This document shows positions 1 through 7,394 of a stretch of DNA of 10,614 nt, piece by piece. Both the position numbers and the translations under genes were made by a program. The notes under the pieces are model-generated. The model saw only the letters and a program-made list of their open reading frames with translations, was not told the origin of the DNA and searched no databases. The stretch is from Pseudomonadota bacterium (GTDB taxonomy: Bacteria > Pseudomonadota > Alphaproteobacteria > Rhizobiales > Xanthobacteraceae), in contig JAEWBL010000491.1 of the NCBI GenBank assembly GCA_023391175.1, forward strand, positions 1 through 10,614. The letters run 5' to 3'. Positions within the stretch are counted from its first letter, which is position 1. Every line of letters starts with the position of its first letter.

Positions 1-7
1 TGGTGGC

Positions 8-1312
8 TCAGGCCGCGGCGAGCGCCTGGTTGAGATCGTCGATCAGGTCGGCCGGATCCTCGAGCCCGATCGAGAGGCGCACGACCTCGGAGCCCGCACC
101 CGCTTGCGCGCGCTGCTCGTCGGTGAGCTGACGGTGGGTGGTCGAGGCCGGATGGATCACGAGGGAGCGCGTGTCGCCGATATTGGCGAGGTGCGAGAAC
201 AGCTCAACGTTGGAGACGAGCTTCACGCCCGCCTCGTAACCGCCCTTGAGGCCGAAGGTGAACACCGCTCCGGCGCCCTTGGGCAGATATTTCTGCGCCA
301 GCGCATGGTACTTGTCGGTCGCAAGGCCGGGATAGCTCACCCACGACACCTTGGGGTGCGCGGCGAGCCACTCCGCCACCTTCAGCGCATTCTCGCTGTG
401 CCGCTGGATGCGAAGCGCCAGCGTCTCGATGCCGGTGAGGATCAGGAAGGCATTGAACGGCGAGAGAGCCGGCCCGAGGTCGCGCAGCCCCAGCACGCGG
501 GCGGCGATGGCGAAGGCGAAATTGCCGAACGTCTCATGCAGCACCATGCCGGAATATTCCGGCCGCGGGTCGGTCAGGAAGGGGTAGCGGCCCGACGCCG
601 ACCAGTCGAACGTCCCCGCATCCACGATCACGCCACCGATGGAATTGCCGTGGCCGCCCAGGAACTTGGTCGCCGAGTGCACGACGATGTCGGCACCGTC
701 CTTGATGGGCTGCCAGAGGTAGGGCGTCGCCAGCGTATTGTCGACGATGAGCGGCACGCCCGCCTTCTTGGCGATGGCGGAGATGGCCGCGACATCGGTC
801 ACCACGCCGCCCGGATTGGCGATGGATTCGATGAAGATTGCCTTGGTCTTCGGCGTCACCGCCCGCTCGAACGAAGACACATCGTCCGGATCCGCCCACA
901 CCACGTTCCAGCCGAAGCTCTTGAAGGCGTGGGAGAACTGGTTGATGGAGCCGCCATAGAGCTTCCGCGAGGCGATGAACTCGTCGCCGGGCGTCAGCAG
1001 CGTGTGGAACACGAGATGCTGGGCCGCATGGCCGGAGGCGACGGCCAGCGCGGCCGTGCCGCCCTCCAGCGCCGCAACACGCTCTTCCAGCACCGCATTG
1101 GTGGGGTTGGTGATGCGCGTATAGATGTTGCCGAACGCCTGCAGGCCGAACAGGGAGGCCGCGTGATCCACGTCATCGAAGACGAACGAGGTGGTCTGGT
1201 AGATCGGCGTCGCCCGCGCGCCCGTGGTCGGGTCAGGCTGTGCGCCAGCGTGAATGGCGAGAGTGGAAAAGCCCGGTTCGTGATGGGCCGCAGGGGTCGT
1301 GTCGTCGGACAT
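8..1312 (-). CDS. metY: O-acetylhomoserine aminocarboxypropyltransferase (sulfhydrylase)
   Basis: This is a 434-residue PLP enzyme of the Cys/Met metabolism family. It should catalyse O-acetyl-L-homoserine + sulfide to L-homocysteine + acetate, the direct sulfhydrylation step of methionine synthesis in the cytosol. The N-terminal part carries the family blocks YTRITNPT and LEGGTAALAVASGHAAQ. The PLP-binding lysine is K216 in SATKFLGGHGNSIGG, preceded by the cofactor-contacting VDNTLATPYL. The long GYEAG..LFSHLANIGDTRSLVIHPASTTH block near the C-terminus is typical of OAH sulfhydrylases. Length matches the family (about 430). The ATG is preceded on the minus strand by GGAG at about 9 nt. It lies 72 nt after the CoA-binding gene, so a shared transcript is possible. 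I see no SAM-II riboswitch in that short leader. A related gamma-synthase is the only realistic alternative and is unlikely given the length and motifs. Confidence 0.95.
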   Translation of the reverse strand: MSDDTTPAAHHEPGFSTLAIHAGAQPDPTTGARATPIYQTTSFVFDDVDHAASLFGLQAFGNIYTRITNPTNAVLEERVAALEGGTAALAVASGHAAQHLVFHTLLTPGDEFIASRKLYGGSINQFSHAFKSFGWNVVWADPDDVSSFERAVTPKTKAIFIESIANPGGVVTDVAAISAIAKKAGVPLIVDNTLATPYLWQPIKDGADIVVHSATKFLGGHGNSIGGVIVDAGTFDWSASGRYPFLTDPRPEYSGMVLHETFGNFAFAIAARVLGLRDLGPALSPFNAFLILTGIETLALRIQRHSENALKVAEWLAAHPKVSWVSYPGLATDKYHALAQKYLPKGAGAVFTFGLKGGYEAGVKLVSNVELFSHLANIGDTRSLVIHPASTTHRQLTDEQRAQAGAGSEVVRLSIGLEDPADLIDDLNQALAAA

Positions 1313-1357
1313 GGGCGCTTTCTCCGTCAGATGCCAACCTTCTATGCCGGCGGGGCT

Positions 1358-1383
1358 CGATAGATAATTCCGTACTTCTACCG
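1358..1383 (-). other. Hairpin between the CoA-binding gene and metY
   Basis: On the minus strand CGGTAGA pairs with TCTATCG (seven pairs, one of them G-U) around a 12-nt loop. It begins 1 nt after the TAA stop of the CoA-binding gene. The stem is modest and no T-run follows, so it is at best a weak terminator or a leader structure for metY. Confidence 0.3.
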
Positions 1384-1384
1384 A

Positions 1385-1927
1385 TTAGCTTGACTTCGGT
1401 CCACGCGGTGCGATGGAAAGCCGCTGCACCCCGCTCCCCAACCGTTGCGGGCGGCGAGCCGAGATGGTGCGGGAGTTGACGCCCGTCCAGCCGATCTCGC
1501 CGGACAGCCGGCCATATTCGATCTTCGGACAGCGGTTCATCACCACCTTCAGCCCCGCGGCCTCGGCCCGCACCGCGGCTTCGTCGTTGCGCACGCCGAG
1601 CTGGGTCCATAGCACCTTGGGCAGGGGATCAAGGGCAAGAACCTCATCCAGAACCGCGGGCACATGCTCGGGCGCGCGGAACACATCCACCATGTCGATG
1701 GGCTCCGGAACGTCCTTCAGCGACGCGACGAAGGTGAGCCCCACCACGGTCTTGCCCGCCTGCCCCGGATTGACCGGAAAGACGCGATAGCCGCGCTCGG
1801 AGAGATACTTCATCACGAAATAGGACGGTCGCGCCGCATTGGCGCTGGCGCCGACGATGGCGATCGTCTTCACCTCGGAGAGGAGGGAGCGGATATAGGC
1901 GTCGTCGTAGCGATCGTGGTTCACCAC
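1385..1927 (-). CDS. CoA-binding domain protein (YccU-like)
   Basis: A 180-residue protein of the CoA-binding (succinyl-CoA synthetase alpha-like) Rossmann family. The nucleotide loop TIAIVGASANAARPS is near residues 21-35. It is followed by FVMKYLSERGYRVFPVNPG and the conserved KVLWTQLGVRNDEA, GLKVVMNRCPKIEYGR and GWTGVNSRTIS blocks. E. coli YccU is of this type; the function is not established, and binding of CoA or a nucleotide is inferred from the fold. The start is one of two tandem GTG codons, 1927 or 1924. A GGAGGAG Shine-Dalgarno sequence fits the second slightly better. The gene lies 30 nt downstream of tatD in the same direction and upstream of metY, suggesting one transcript. The last 15 or so residues, after RRPQRLGSGVQRLSI, look like a variable tail. 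Confidence 0.88.
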   Translation of the reverse strand: MVNHDRYDDAYIRSLLSEVKTIAIVGASANAARPSYFVMKYLSERGYRVFPVNPGQAGKTVVGLTFVASLKDVPEPIDMVDVFRAPEHVPAVLDEVLALDPLPKVLWTQLGVRNDEAAVRAEAAGLKVVMNRCPKIEYGRLSGEIGWTGVNSRTISARRPQRLGSGVQRLSIAPRGPKSS

Positions 1928-1957
1928 GTCTCCTCCCTCGTTCCAGCGCCGGGTGAC

Positions 1958-2734
1958 TCAGCGCCGTGCCTTGGAAAACAAGGTGTAGAAATTCCGCGTG
2001 GTTGCGGCGGCGAAGGTCTCGAAGGGCTCGCCCCGCGCCTCGGCCAGCACCTTCGCCGTCTCGCGCACGAAGGAGGGCTCGTTGCGCTTGCCCCGATGGG
2101 GCGTCGGCGCGAGGAAGGGAGAATCGGTCTCCACCAGGATGCGGTCGGCCGGCACGTCGCGGGCGATGGCGCGCAGATCTTCGCTCTTCTTGAAGGTCAC
2201 GACGCCGGAGAAAGAGATGTAGCCGCCCAGCGCCAGCGCGCGGCGGGCAAGGTCCGGTCCGGCGGTGAAGCAGTGGAGCAGGAAGGGAAAGGCCCCTTTG
2301 GCGGTCTCTTCCTCAAGGATCGCGGCAACGTCCTCGTCCGCCTCGCGGGCGTGGATCACCAGCGGCAGGCCGGGCTCGCGCGAAGCCGCGATATGGGTGC
2401 GGAAGCCGGGCTCCTGCGCGTCGCGCGGGCCGAGATCGTAATGATAGTCCAGCCCCACCTCGCCGATGGCGACCACCTTGGGATGGCGGGAGAGGTCCAC
2501 CAGATCCTTCACGGTGACGTCGGTTTCCTCGCCCGCCTGGTGGGGGTGAGTGCCGACCGAGCAGCTCACGCTGTCGAACCGCTCGGCGATGGCGAGGATC
2601 TCGTTGAAGCGGCGGACCCGCGTGGAAATGGTGACCAGATGGGAGACGCCGGCCGCCTCGGCGCGGGCCACCACGTCCGGCAGCTCGGCGGCGAAATCAG
2701 GGAAGTCGAGGTGGCAATGGCTGTCGACGAGCAT
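1958..2734 (-). CDS. tatD: TatD family metal-dependent hydrolase / DNase
   Basis: A 258-residue TIM-barrel hydrolase of the TatD family. E. coli TatD is a Mg-dependent 3'-5' exonuclease that acts on single-stranded DNA and RNA and takes part in oxidative DNA repair. The metal ligands are visible in order: the HxH at H6 and H8 in DSHCHLDF, Glu in VAIGEVGLDYHYD, His in LVIHAREADED, His in FLLHCFTAG, and Asp in ILVETDSPFLAP. Length and motif order are normal. The start is the ATG of MLVDSHCH, preceded by AGGA at a good distance. The open frame continues far upstream, but only as antisense to bioY. In Rhizobiales tatD usually follows metG directly; here a lipoprotein gene and bioY separate them. 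The exact substrate of this copy is unknown. Confidence 0.93.
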   Translation of the reverse strand: MLVDSHCHLDFPDFAAELPDVVARAEAAGVSHLVTISTRVRRFNEILAIAERFDSVSCSVGTHPHQAGEETDVTVKDLVDLSRHPKVVAIGEVGLDYHYDLGPRDAQEPGFRTHIAASREPGLPLVIHAREADEDVAAILEEETAKGAFPFLLHCFTAGPDLARRALALGGYISFSGVVTFKKSEDLRAIARDVPADRILVETDSPFLAPTPHRGKRNEPSFVRETAKVLAEARGEPFETFAAATTRNFYTLFSKARR

Positions 2735-2774
2735 GATGATCCTACGGGCGGTCCGCGCTTCACATAAGCGCATC

Positions 2775-2799
2775 GGCCGCCCCCGTCGAGGCGGCGGCC
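2775..2799. other. GC-rich hairpin in the tatD-bioY divergent region
   Basis: GGCCGCC and GGCGGCC form a perfect 7-bp stem around an 11-nt loop, between the two divergent starts. No T-run follows on either strand, so it is not a standard intrinsic terminator. It could be a leader structure or operator, or simply GC-rich background. The rest of the 165-nt gap shows no clear promoter and no TTATMKATAA-type BioR box. Confidence 0.25.
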
Positions 2800-2899
2800 A
2801 TGCGTCCCACGCACGGCCGGGACTTGCCGCGCTCAACCGGCGAAGGTATCGCCGGGACCGACACGGGCCCGGCCCGCCCGCTCGATCGTCAGGACCGCC

Positions 2900-3481
2900 A
2901 TGCTCAAGACCCAACCTCCGTTCCGCCCCGCCCTCGCCCGCCTCGCGGATGCGTCGAACGTCTGGGCGATCGCGGGCCTCGTGGTGGGTGTGGCGCTTCT
3001 GGCCTGGAGCGCCCAGCTGTCCATTCCCATCCAGCCGGTGCCGATCACCCTGCAAAGCTATGTGCTGATTACGCTGGCAGCGCTCATGGGCTGGCAATTC
3101 GGCGGACTCACCGTGGCGATCTATCTCCTCGCCGGACTGATGGGCCTGCCGGTGTTCTCGGGCGGGCGGAGCGGACTTGCCATGCTCACCGGCACCTCCG
3201 GCGGCTTCATCGTCGGTTTTCTGGTGACGGCGCTGTTGGTGGGATGGCTTCAGGAGACCTGGGCGCGGCTGCGGCCGTTGCCGCTGTTCGGGGTCCTTGC
3301 TTTGGGCCATCTGGTGCTGATGGTGATGGGCGCTGGCTGGCTCGCCACCAAGGTCAGCCCCATGCTGGCGCTGGAGAAGGGCTTCGTGCCCTTCATCCCC
3401 GGCGCCGTGGTGAAGACGGTCGCCGCACTCGCCACTGTCATCCTGGTCGAACGATTGGCCGGAACCCCGCGCCAGCGTTGA
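2900..3481 (+). CDS. bioY: Biotin transporter BioY (ECF S component)
   Basis: A 193-residue hydrophobic inner-membrane protein of the BioY family, which binds and imports biotin. BioY acts with the ECF module BioM/BioN, or as a solitary high-affinity transporter in some alphaproteobacteria. About six membrane segments are visible. The family signature IPIQPVPITLQSYVLITLAA is near residues 35-54, followed by GLPVFSGGRSGLAMLTGTSGGF and, near the C-terminus, GFVPFIPGAVVKTVAAL. The ATG has AGGA 5 nt upstream. No bioM or bioN gene is visible on either side, so it either works alone or shares a distant module. It is the only plus-strand protein gene here. It runs divergent from tatD and converges with the lipoprotein gene, leaving only 9 nt between the stops. 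This looks like a single-gene insertion into an otherwise minus-strand block. Confidence 0.94.
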   Translation: MLKTQPPFRPALARLADASNVWAIAGLVVGVALLAWSAQLSIPIQPVPITLQSYVLITLAALMGWQFGGLTVAIYLLAGLMGLPVFSGGRSGLAMLTGTSGGFIVGFLVTALLVGWLQETWARLRPLPLFGVLALGHLVLMVMGAGWLATKVSPMLALEKGFVPFIPGAVVKTVAALATVILVERLAGTPRQR

Positions 3482-3483
3482 AG

Positions 3484-3505
3484 AGCGCGGCTACTGGGCC
3501 GCGCT
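3484..3505. terminator. Candidate bidirectional terminator between bioY and the lipoprotein gene
   Basis: AGCGCGGC and GCCGCGCT form a perfect 8-bp stem with a 6-nt loop. It begins 2 nt after the bioY stop and covers the last codons and stop of the convergent gene. The following bases are pyrimidine-rich (GATCTCTTCC on plus, CTCTTC on minus) but not true T-runs. Its position at a tight convergent junction supports a two-way terminator role. Confidence 0.5.
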
Positions 3506-4000
3506 GATCTCTTCCTTGAGCGCATCCGCGTCGGAGGCGGGCATGGTGATGGGCTGCACGCGCTCGCCGGGGCGGCCCGGATTGGTGACGATGGAGGCTT
3601 CCAGCGACACCGTGACGTTGCCGCCCGAGGTGTTGAAGATGTAGTCGAGCCGGAAGGCGGCATCCTGGCTCTGTCCGTTGGTGCGCTTCATCGCCTCATC
3701 GGGCGGAAGACGTTTTTCGGCAATGAGTTGGGCCGGCTGGTCGACCGTGATGTTGTACTGGCGGGCGCGGCGCGACGTCGCGATGCGGGCGCGCACGAGG
3801 GTGGCGTCGGCACCGGCGAGCTTCACCTCGATGCGCGGAACGGCCGGGCCTTCCGGCGCCGGCGGGGGCATCTCGGTGGGCATGGCCGGGGGGATGGGAT
3901 CATAGTTGGGAGCCGGCGCCGGAGCGCGGTCGTAGCTGCTTGAGCAGCCGGCCAGTGCCAGCGCCACCGCGGCCGCCGAAACCCATCTCACGCCCGTCAT
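3491..4000 (-). CDS. Small proline-rich lipoprotein of unknown function
   Basis: A 169-residue predicted lipoprotein with no recognisable catalytic domain. The signal peptide (MTGVRWVSAAAVALALAGC) ends in a clear lipobox, LAGC, with the lipidated cysteine at residue 19. Ser at position +2 suggests outer-membrane sorting. A Pro/Ala-rich linker (roughly residues 23-55) leads to a compact polar domain with predicted beta strands around VEVKLAGADATLVRARI and DYIFNTSGGNVTVSLEASIV. I chose the ATG at 4000 over an in-frame GTG at 4006 because GGAG lies 8 nt before the ATG but only 2 nt before the GTG. It follows metG by about 90 nt in the same direction, with an AT-rich gap that probably holds its own promoter. 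I do not recognise the family; an envelope role is inferred only from the signal. Confidence 0.82.
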   Translation of the reverse strand: MTGVRWVSAAAVALALAGCSSSYDRAPAPAPNYDPIPPAMPTEMPPPAPEGPAVPRIEVKLAGADATLVRARIATSRRARQYNITVDQPAQLIAEKRLPPDEAMKRTNGQSQDAAFRLDYIFNTSGGNVTVSLEASIVTNPGRPGERVQPITMPASDADALKEEISAAQ

Positions 4001-4027
4001 TCCCACCGCTCCAGTTCCCCCAGCCCC

Positions 4028-4070
4028 GCGTGCTGTAAACTACAAAACCCTAGCAAGGTTAAGATATTTC
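4028..4070 (-). promoter_or_regulatory. AT-rich probable promoter/operator of the lipoprotein gene
   Basis: The gap between metG and the lipoprotein gene is markedly AT-rich against GC-rich surroundings. On the minus strand it holds CTTAACC...GGGTT, a partly symmetric 15-mer (AACCTTGCTAGGGTT). Just downstream is the perfect short dyad TGTA-GTT-TACA. No clean -35/-10 pair with 17-nt spacing could be fixed, so this is a regional call. Confidence 0.4.
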
Positions 4071-4091
4071 CGGTCCGCGCACACCCGTCCC

Positions 4092-5645
4092 TCAGGTCGT
4101 GGCTTCCGGCTCCACATAGCGCGGGAACACGCCGACGGGGGTCGGAAGCTCGCGGCCGGCGGGCAGGCGAAAGGCCGGATCGAGCCGGTCGAAGCCCCGC
4201 TCGTCGGCCGGAATCGCTACCAGATCCAACAACTTGGCCGCGCTCTCCGGCATCACCGGCTGGACCAGGATGCCGACCTGCCGGATCACTTCGGCGGTGA
4301 CCCAGAGCACGGTCTCCATGCGGGCGGGATCGGTCTTGCGCAAGGCCCAGGGGGCCTGGGCGGCGAAATAGCGGTTCGCTTCCGCGACCACGGCCCAAAC
4401 GGCGTTGAGATACAAATGGATAGCCTGCGCGTCCATGGCCTCGCGGCTCTTCGCCAGCATGCCGTCGGCGAGGGCGAGCATGGCCTCGTCCTCCGGCGAG
4501 AGGGGGCCGGGGGTGGGCACCAACCCATTGAGATTCTTCGAGATCATCGACAGCGAGCGCTGGGCGAGGTTGCCCAGGTCGTTGGCGAGATCGGCATTCA
4601 TGCGGTTGACGATGGCTTCGTGGCTGTAGGAGCCATCCTGGCCGAACGCGACCTCCCGCAGGAAGAAATATCTAATGGCATCAACACCATAAGTCGCAGC
4701 GAGATCGAACGGGTCGATGACGTTGCCGACCGACTTCGACATCTTCTCCCCACGATTGAAGAGAAAGCCGTGGCCAAACACGCGCTTCGGCGCCTCAAGC
4801 CCCGCGGACCAGAGAAACGCCGGCCAGTACACCGCATGGAAGCGGATGATGTCCTTCCCAATGACATGAACGTCCGCCGGCCAGTACTTGGCGAAATCGC
4901 CATCCACGTCCGGATACCCGAGCGCGGTGATATAATTGGTCAGCGCATCCACCCACACATACATGATATGCTTGGGATCACCCGGAACGGGGATGCCCCA
5001 GTCGAAGGTGGTGCGCGAGATGGAGAGGTCCTGGAGGCCACCCGACACGAAGCTGACAACCTCGTTTCGGCGGGTGTCAGGCGCTATAAACCCCGGGTTT
5101 TCGGCATAGTAAGCGAGCAGTCGGTCCTGATAGGCCGAGAGCCGGAAGAAATAGCTTTCCTCCTCCACCCATTCCACAGGCGTACCCTGTGGGCCGAGCC
5201 GCACACCAGCGTCGTTCAGTGTTGTCTCGTCTTCCGCGTAATAGGCTTCATCGCGGATCGAATACCAACCGGCATAGGTGGATTTGTAGATATCCCCGTT
5301 CGCCGCCATCTTTTCCCAGATGGCCTGCGTGGAAACCCGGTGCCGCTCCTCGGTGGTGCGGATGAAGTCATCGTTGGAGAGGTTGAAGGTCTCCACCATC
5401 GCCTGGAAGCGGGGGACATTGCGCTCAAGCAGTTCGCGGGTGGTCAGGCCCGCGCGCTGGGCGGTCTGCAGCATCTTGATGCCGTGCTCGTCCGTGCCGG
5501 TGAGGAAGCGCACGTCATAGCCATCGAGCCGCTTGAAGCGCGCCATGCAGTCGGTCGCGATCGCCTCATAGGCATGGCCCATGTGGGGCACGCCATTGGG
5601 GTAGGAGATGGCGGTGGTGATGTAGAACGGCGGCTTGACGGACAT
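4092..5645 (-). CDS. metG: Methionyl-tRNA synthetase
   Basis: A 517-residue class Ia aminoacyl-tRNA synthetase that charges tRNA-Met with methionine in the cytosol. The HIGH-type motif is HMGH at residues 21-24, followed by [23 protein letters not shown] and the KMSKS loop (residues 301-305, in [14 protein letters not shown]) complete the catalytic core. The alpha-helical anticodon-binding domain fills roughly residues 370-500. The protein is nearly cysteine-free and lacks CxxC zinc knuckles, so it belongs to the zinc-free group. It also lacks the C-terminal Trbp111-like dimerisation domain, which fits its length. It lies 58 nt after holB and is probably co-transcribed. The ATG has only a weak Shine-Dalgarno sequence. 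Codon use changes inside the gene: the middle third is visibly richer in A/T-ending codons (see findings). Confidence 0.96.
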   Translation of the reverse strand: MSVKPPFYITTAISYPNGVPHMGHAYEAIATDCMARFKRLDGYDVRFLTGTDEHGIKMLQTAQRAGLTTRELLERNVPRFQAMVETFNLSNDDFIRTTEERHRVSTQAIWEKMAANGDIYKSTYAGWYSIRDEAYYAEDETTLNDAGVRLGPQGTPVEWVEEESYFFRLSAYQDRLLAYYAENPGFIAPDTRRNEVVSFVSGGLQDLSISRTTFDWGIPVPGDPKHIMYVWVDALTNYITALGYPDVDGDFAKYWPADVHVIGKDIIRFHAVYWPAFLWSAGLEAPKRVFGHGFLFNRGEKMSKSVGNVIDPFDLAATYGVDAIRYFFLREVAFGQDGSYSHEAIVNRMNADLANDLGNLAQRSLSMISKNLNGLVPTPGPLSPEDEAMLALADGMLAKSREAMDAQAIHLYLNAVWAVVAEANRYFAAQAPWALRKTDPARMETVLWVTAEVIRQVGILVQPVMPESAAKLLDLVAIPADERGFDRLDPAFRLPAGRELPTPVGVFPRYVEPEATT

Positions 5646-5703
5646 CGGAAGGCTCGGACGATTTCCCCGACCCCCGGGACTGCGGCTTCAGCTTGCGGCA
5701 GCT

Positions 5704-6735
5704 TCAGCGCATGGCCTCGGCCAGATCGGCAAAGATGCGGAACACCAGCGCCTTGCGATCGAGATTGAAGACATCAGCCTCGGTCGCGCTGCGCCGCACC
5801 TTCTCCCATACCTCGCCGAGGCGGACAAGGCGATGGCGGGGCACGTCCGCGTGCGTGGCCTGCGCGGCCACGTAGTCGCTCACCGCCTCGAAGAAAAGAT
5901 CGAGCCCGTCCGCGCGGTCGCCCTGAAGCCGCGTGCCCAGCGCGTGCAGGTCCTCCGGCCGGGGTCGCGGCAACTGACCCAGGGCCTTGAGGGTGGCGAG
6001 GCGCACCTCCATCCCCTCCCCCCGCGCCAGCGTCAGGGCGCGGCGCACGCTGCCGCCGGAGGCCTGCGCGGCCGCCGGAAGTTCGGCGGCGTTGAGGTCG
6101 CCGATCTCGGTGGAGAGATGGTCCAGCGCCGCCAGCACATCGCCTTCCGCCAGCGCCCTGAGGCGCAGCAGCCGGGAGCGCGAGCGAATGGTGGCCAGCA
6201 CCTTGCCCGGGGCATGGGTGATGAGCAGGAACAGCGCGCGCGGCGGCGGCTCCTCCAGCGTCTTCAGCAAGGCGTTGGCGCCGAAGGCGTTCAGTTCGTC
6301 CACCGCATCGACGATGCACACCCGCCACCCGCCGGCCGCCGCCGTGGCGCCGAAAAAGCTGCGCACCCGGCGCACCATTTCGGCCGGGATGATGGTGGGG
6401 ATCTTCTCCTCGCCCGCCTCCGGCGCGCGGCGCAGCACCAGCATGTCGGGATGGCTGAGCGACGCCACCTGCCGGAATACCGGATGGCTCGGCGGCAGGC
6501 TCAGGTCATGGGCGCCCGGCTCCGGCCCTCCCGCCAGCACCACGCGAGCGAGGCGATAGGCCAGCGTCGCCTTGCCGATGCCCTCCGGCCCGCCGATGAG
6601 CAGGGCATGGGGCAGGCGCCCGGCGCGGAAATCGCCCAGCAGGTCCGCCTCCACCGCCGCATGGCCGAACAGTCGGTCCTGCTCACGCGGATGCGGCGCG
6701 CCCGGCAGCACGTCGCCGGCGATCTCCGTGCTCAT
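5704..6735 (-). CDS. holB: DNA polymerase III subunit delta prime
   Basis: A 343-residue AAA+ clamp-loader subunit that helps load the beta sliding clamp onto primed DNA. The N-terminal PREQDRLFGH signature (residues 16-25) precedes an intact-looking P-loop, GPEGIGKAT, at 49-57. VCIVDAVDELNAFGANALLKTLEEPP is the Walker B/sensor region, and LFLLITHAPGKVLATIRSRSR holds the arginine-finger site. In this motif the usual SRC reads S185-R186-S187: the arginine is kept and Cys becomes Ser. No zinc-binding cysteine cluster is present between the P-loop and SHPDMLVL, unlike E. coli delta prime; this is common outside gammaproteobacteria. The start ATG overlaps the tmk stop (ATGA), so translation is likely coupled. 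Confidence 0.94.
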   Translation of the reverse strand: MSTEIAGDVLPGAPHPREQDRLFGHAAVEADLLGDFRAGRLPHALLIGGPEGIGKATLAYRLARVVLAGGPEPGAHDLSLPPSHPVFRQVASLSHPDMLVLRRAPEAGEEKIPTIIPAEMVRRVRSFFGATAAAGGWRVCIVDAVDELNAFGANALLKTLEEPPPRALFLLITHAPGKVLATIRSRSRLLRLRALAEGDVLAALDHLSTEIGDLNAAELPAAAQASGGSVRRALTLARGEGMEVRLATLKALGQLPRPRPEDLHALGTRLQGDRADGLDLFFEAVSDYVAAQATHADVPRHRLVRLGEVWEKVRRSATEADVFNLDRKALVFRIFADLAEAMR

Positions 6736-7394
6736 GCGCCCGCGCCCGCGATCTCGTCGACAGCCAGCCCGAGACGGGCCGCCACCACGTGGGCGATGGC
6801 GGCCGCGACGGCATCCGCATCGGCCGAGGCATCGATGAGGACGCAGCGCGCCGGCTCGGCCTGCGCCCGCGCGAGAAAGGCGGCGCGGACGGCGGCGTGA
6901 TAATCGCCGCCTTCCTTCTCGAACCTGTCGGCCGCCGCGCCCGCCGCGCGCCGGGCGGCACGGGCGAGGCCGATCTCGGGCGGCACGTCCAGCACCAAGG
7001 TGAGGTCCGGCCGCACCGCGCCTACGGAAAGGCTTTCAAGCGAATCGAGCAGGCTCGGGTCCACGGCGCCGACCGCGCCCTGATAGACGCGGGTGGAATC
7101 GATGAAGCGGTCGCACACCACGATCTTGCCCGCCGCCAGCGCCGGGGCGATCAGGCCGGCCACATGGTCCGCCCGCGCGGCGGCGAAAAGCAGCGCCTCC
7201 GCCGCAGGCCCGAGGGGCTCGGCAGCGCCGGAGAGGATGACATGGCGCAGCGCCTCGGCGCCGGGCGTGCCGCCGGGCTCGCGGGTTTCCACCACCTCGC
7301 GGCCGAGGGCGCGCAGATGCTCCGCCAGACGCCGTGCCTGGGTGGACTTGCCGGTGCCCTCCCCGCCTTCGAGGGTGATGAAACGACCGCTCAT
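6732..7394 (-). CDS. tmk: Thymidylate kinase
   Basis: A 220-residue dTMP kinase making dTDP from dTMP and ATP for DNA synthesis. The P-loop GGEGTGKST is at residues 10-18. It is followed by TREPGGTPGAEALR (dTMP binding), VVCDRFIDSTRVYQG (the DR motif) and a LID-like DRFEKEG. Length is normal for the family. The start is the ATG of MSGRFITLEGG. It overlaps the stop of the upstream carboxypeptidase gene by 4 nt (ATGA), and its own stop overlaps the start of holB in the same way. The tmk-holB pair is conserved in many bacteria and links dTTP supply with the replisome. The open frame upstream of this ATG is only the shadow of the dac gene. Confidence 0.96.
   Translation of the reverse strand: MSGRFITLEGGEGTGKSTQARRLAEHLRALGREVVETREPGGTPGAEALRHVILSGAAEPLGPAAEALLFAAARADHVAGLIAPALAAGKIVVCDRFIDSTRVYQGAVGAVDPSLLDSLESLSVGAVRPDLTLVLDVPPEIGLARAARRAAGAAADRFEKEGGDYHAAVRAAFLARAQAEPARCVLIDASADADAVAAAIAHVVAARLGLAVDEIAGAGA

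Noticed and set aside
104..1363. 419-codon plus-strand open frame opposite metY
   Set aside because: It is antisense to a gene with clear PLP-enzyme motifs, is rich in Arg/Gly/His, and has no recognisable domain. Long antisense frames are expected at this GC content.
1313..1384. Possible SAM-II riboswitch upstream of metY
   Set aside because: The leader is only 72 nt and I cannot find the conserved SAM-II pseudoknot elements.
2735..3310. N-terminal extension of the tatD frame
   Set aside because: The extension runs antisense through bioY and is Arg/Gln-rich, whereas TatD proteins begin at the MLVDSHCH motif.
4416..5768. 450-codon plus-strand open frame opposite metG
   Set aside because: It is a composition-driven shadow of metG; the HMGH and KMSKS motifs are on the other strand.
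5635..6900. 421-codon plus-strand open frame across holB and tmk
   Set aside because: It spans the overlap of two well-supported minus-strand genes and has a low-complexity Arg/Ala/Gln composition.
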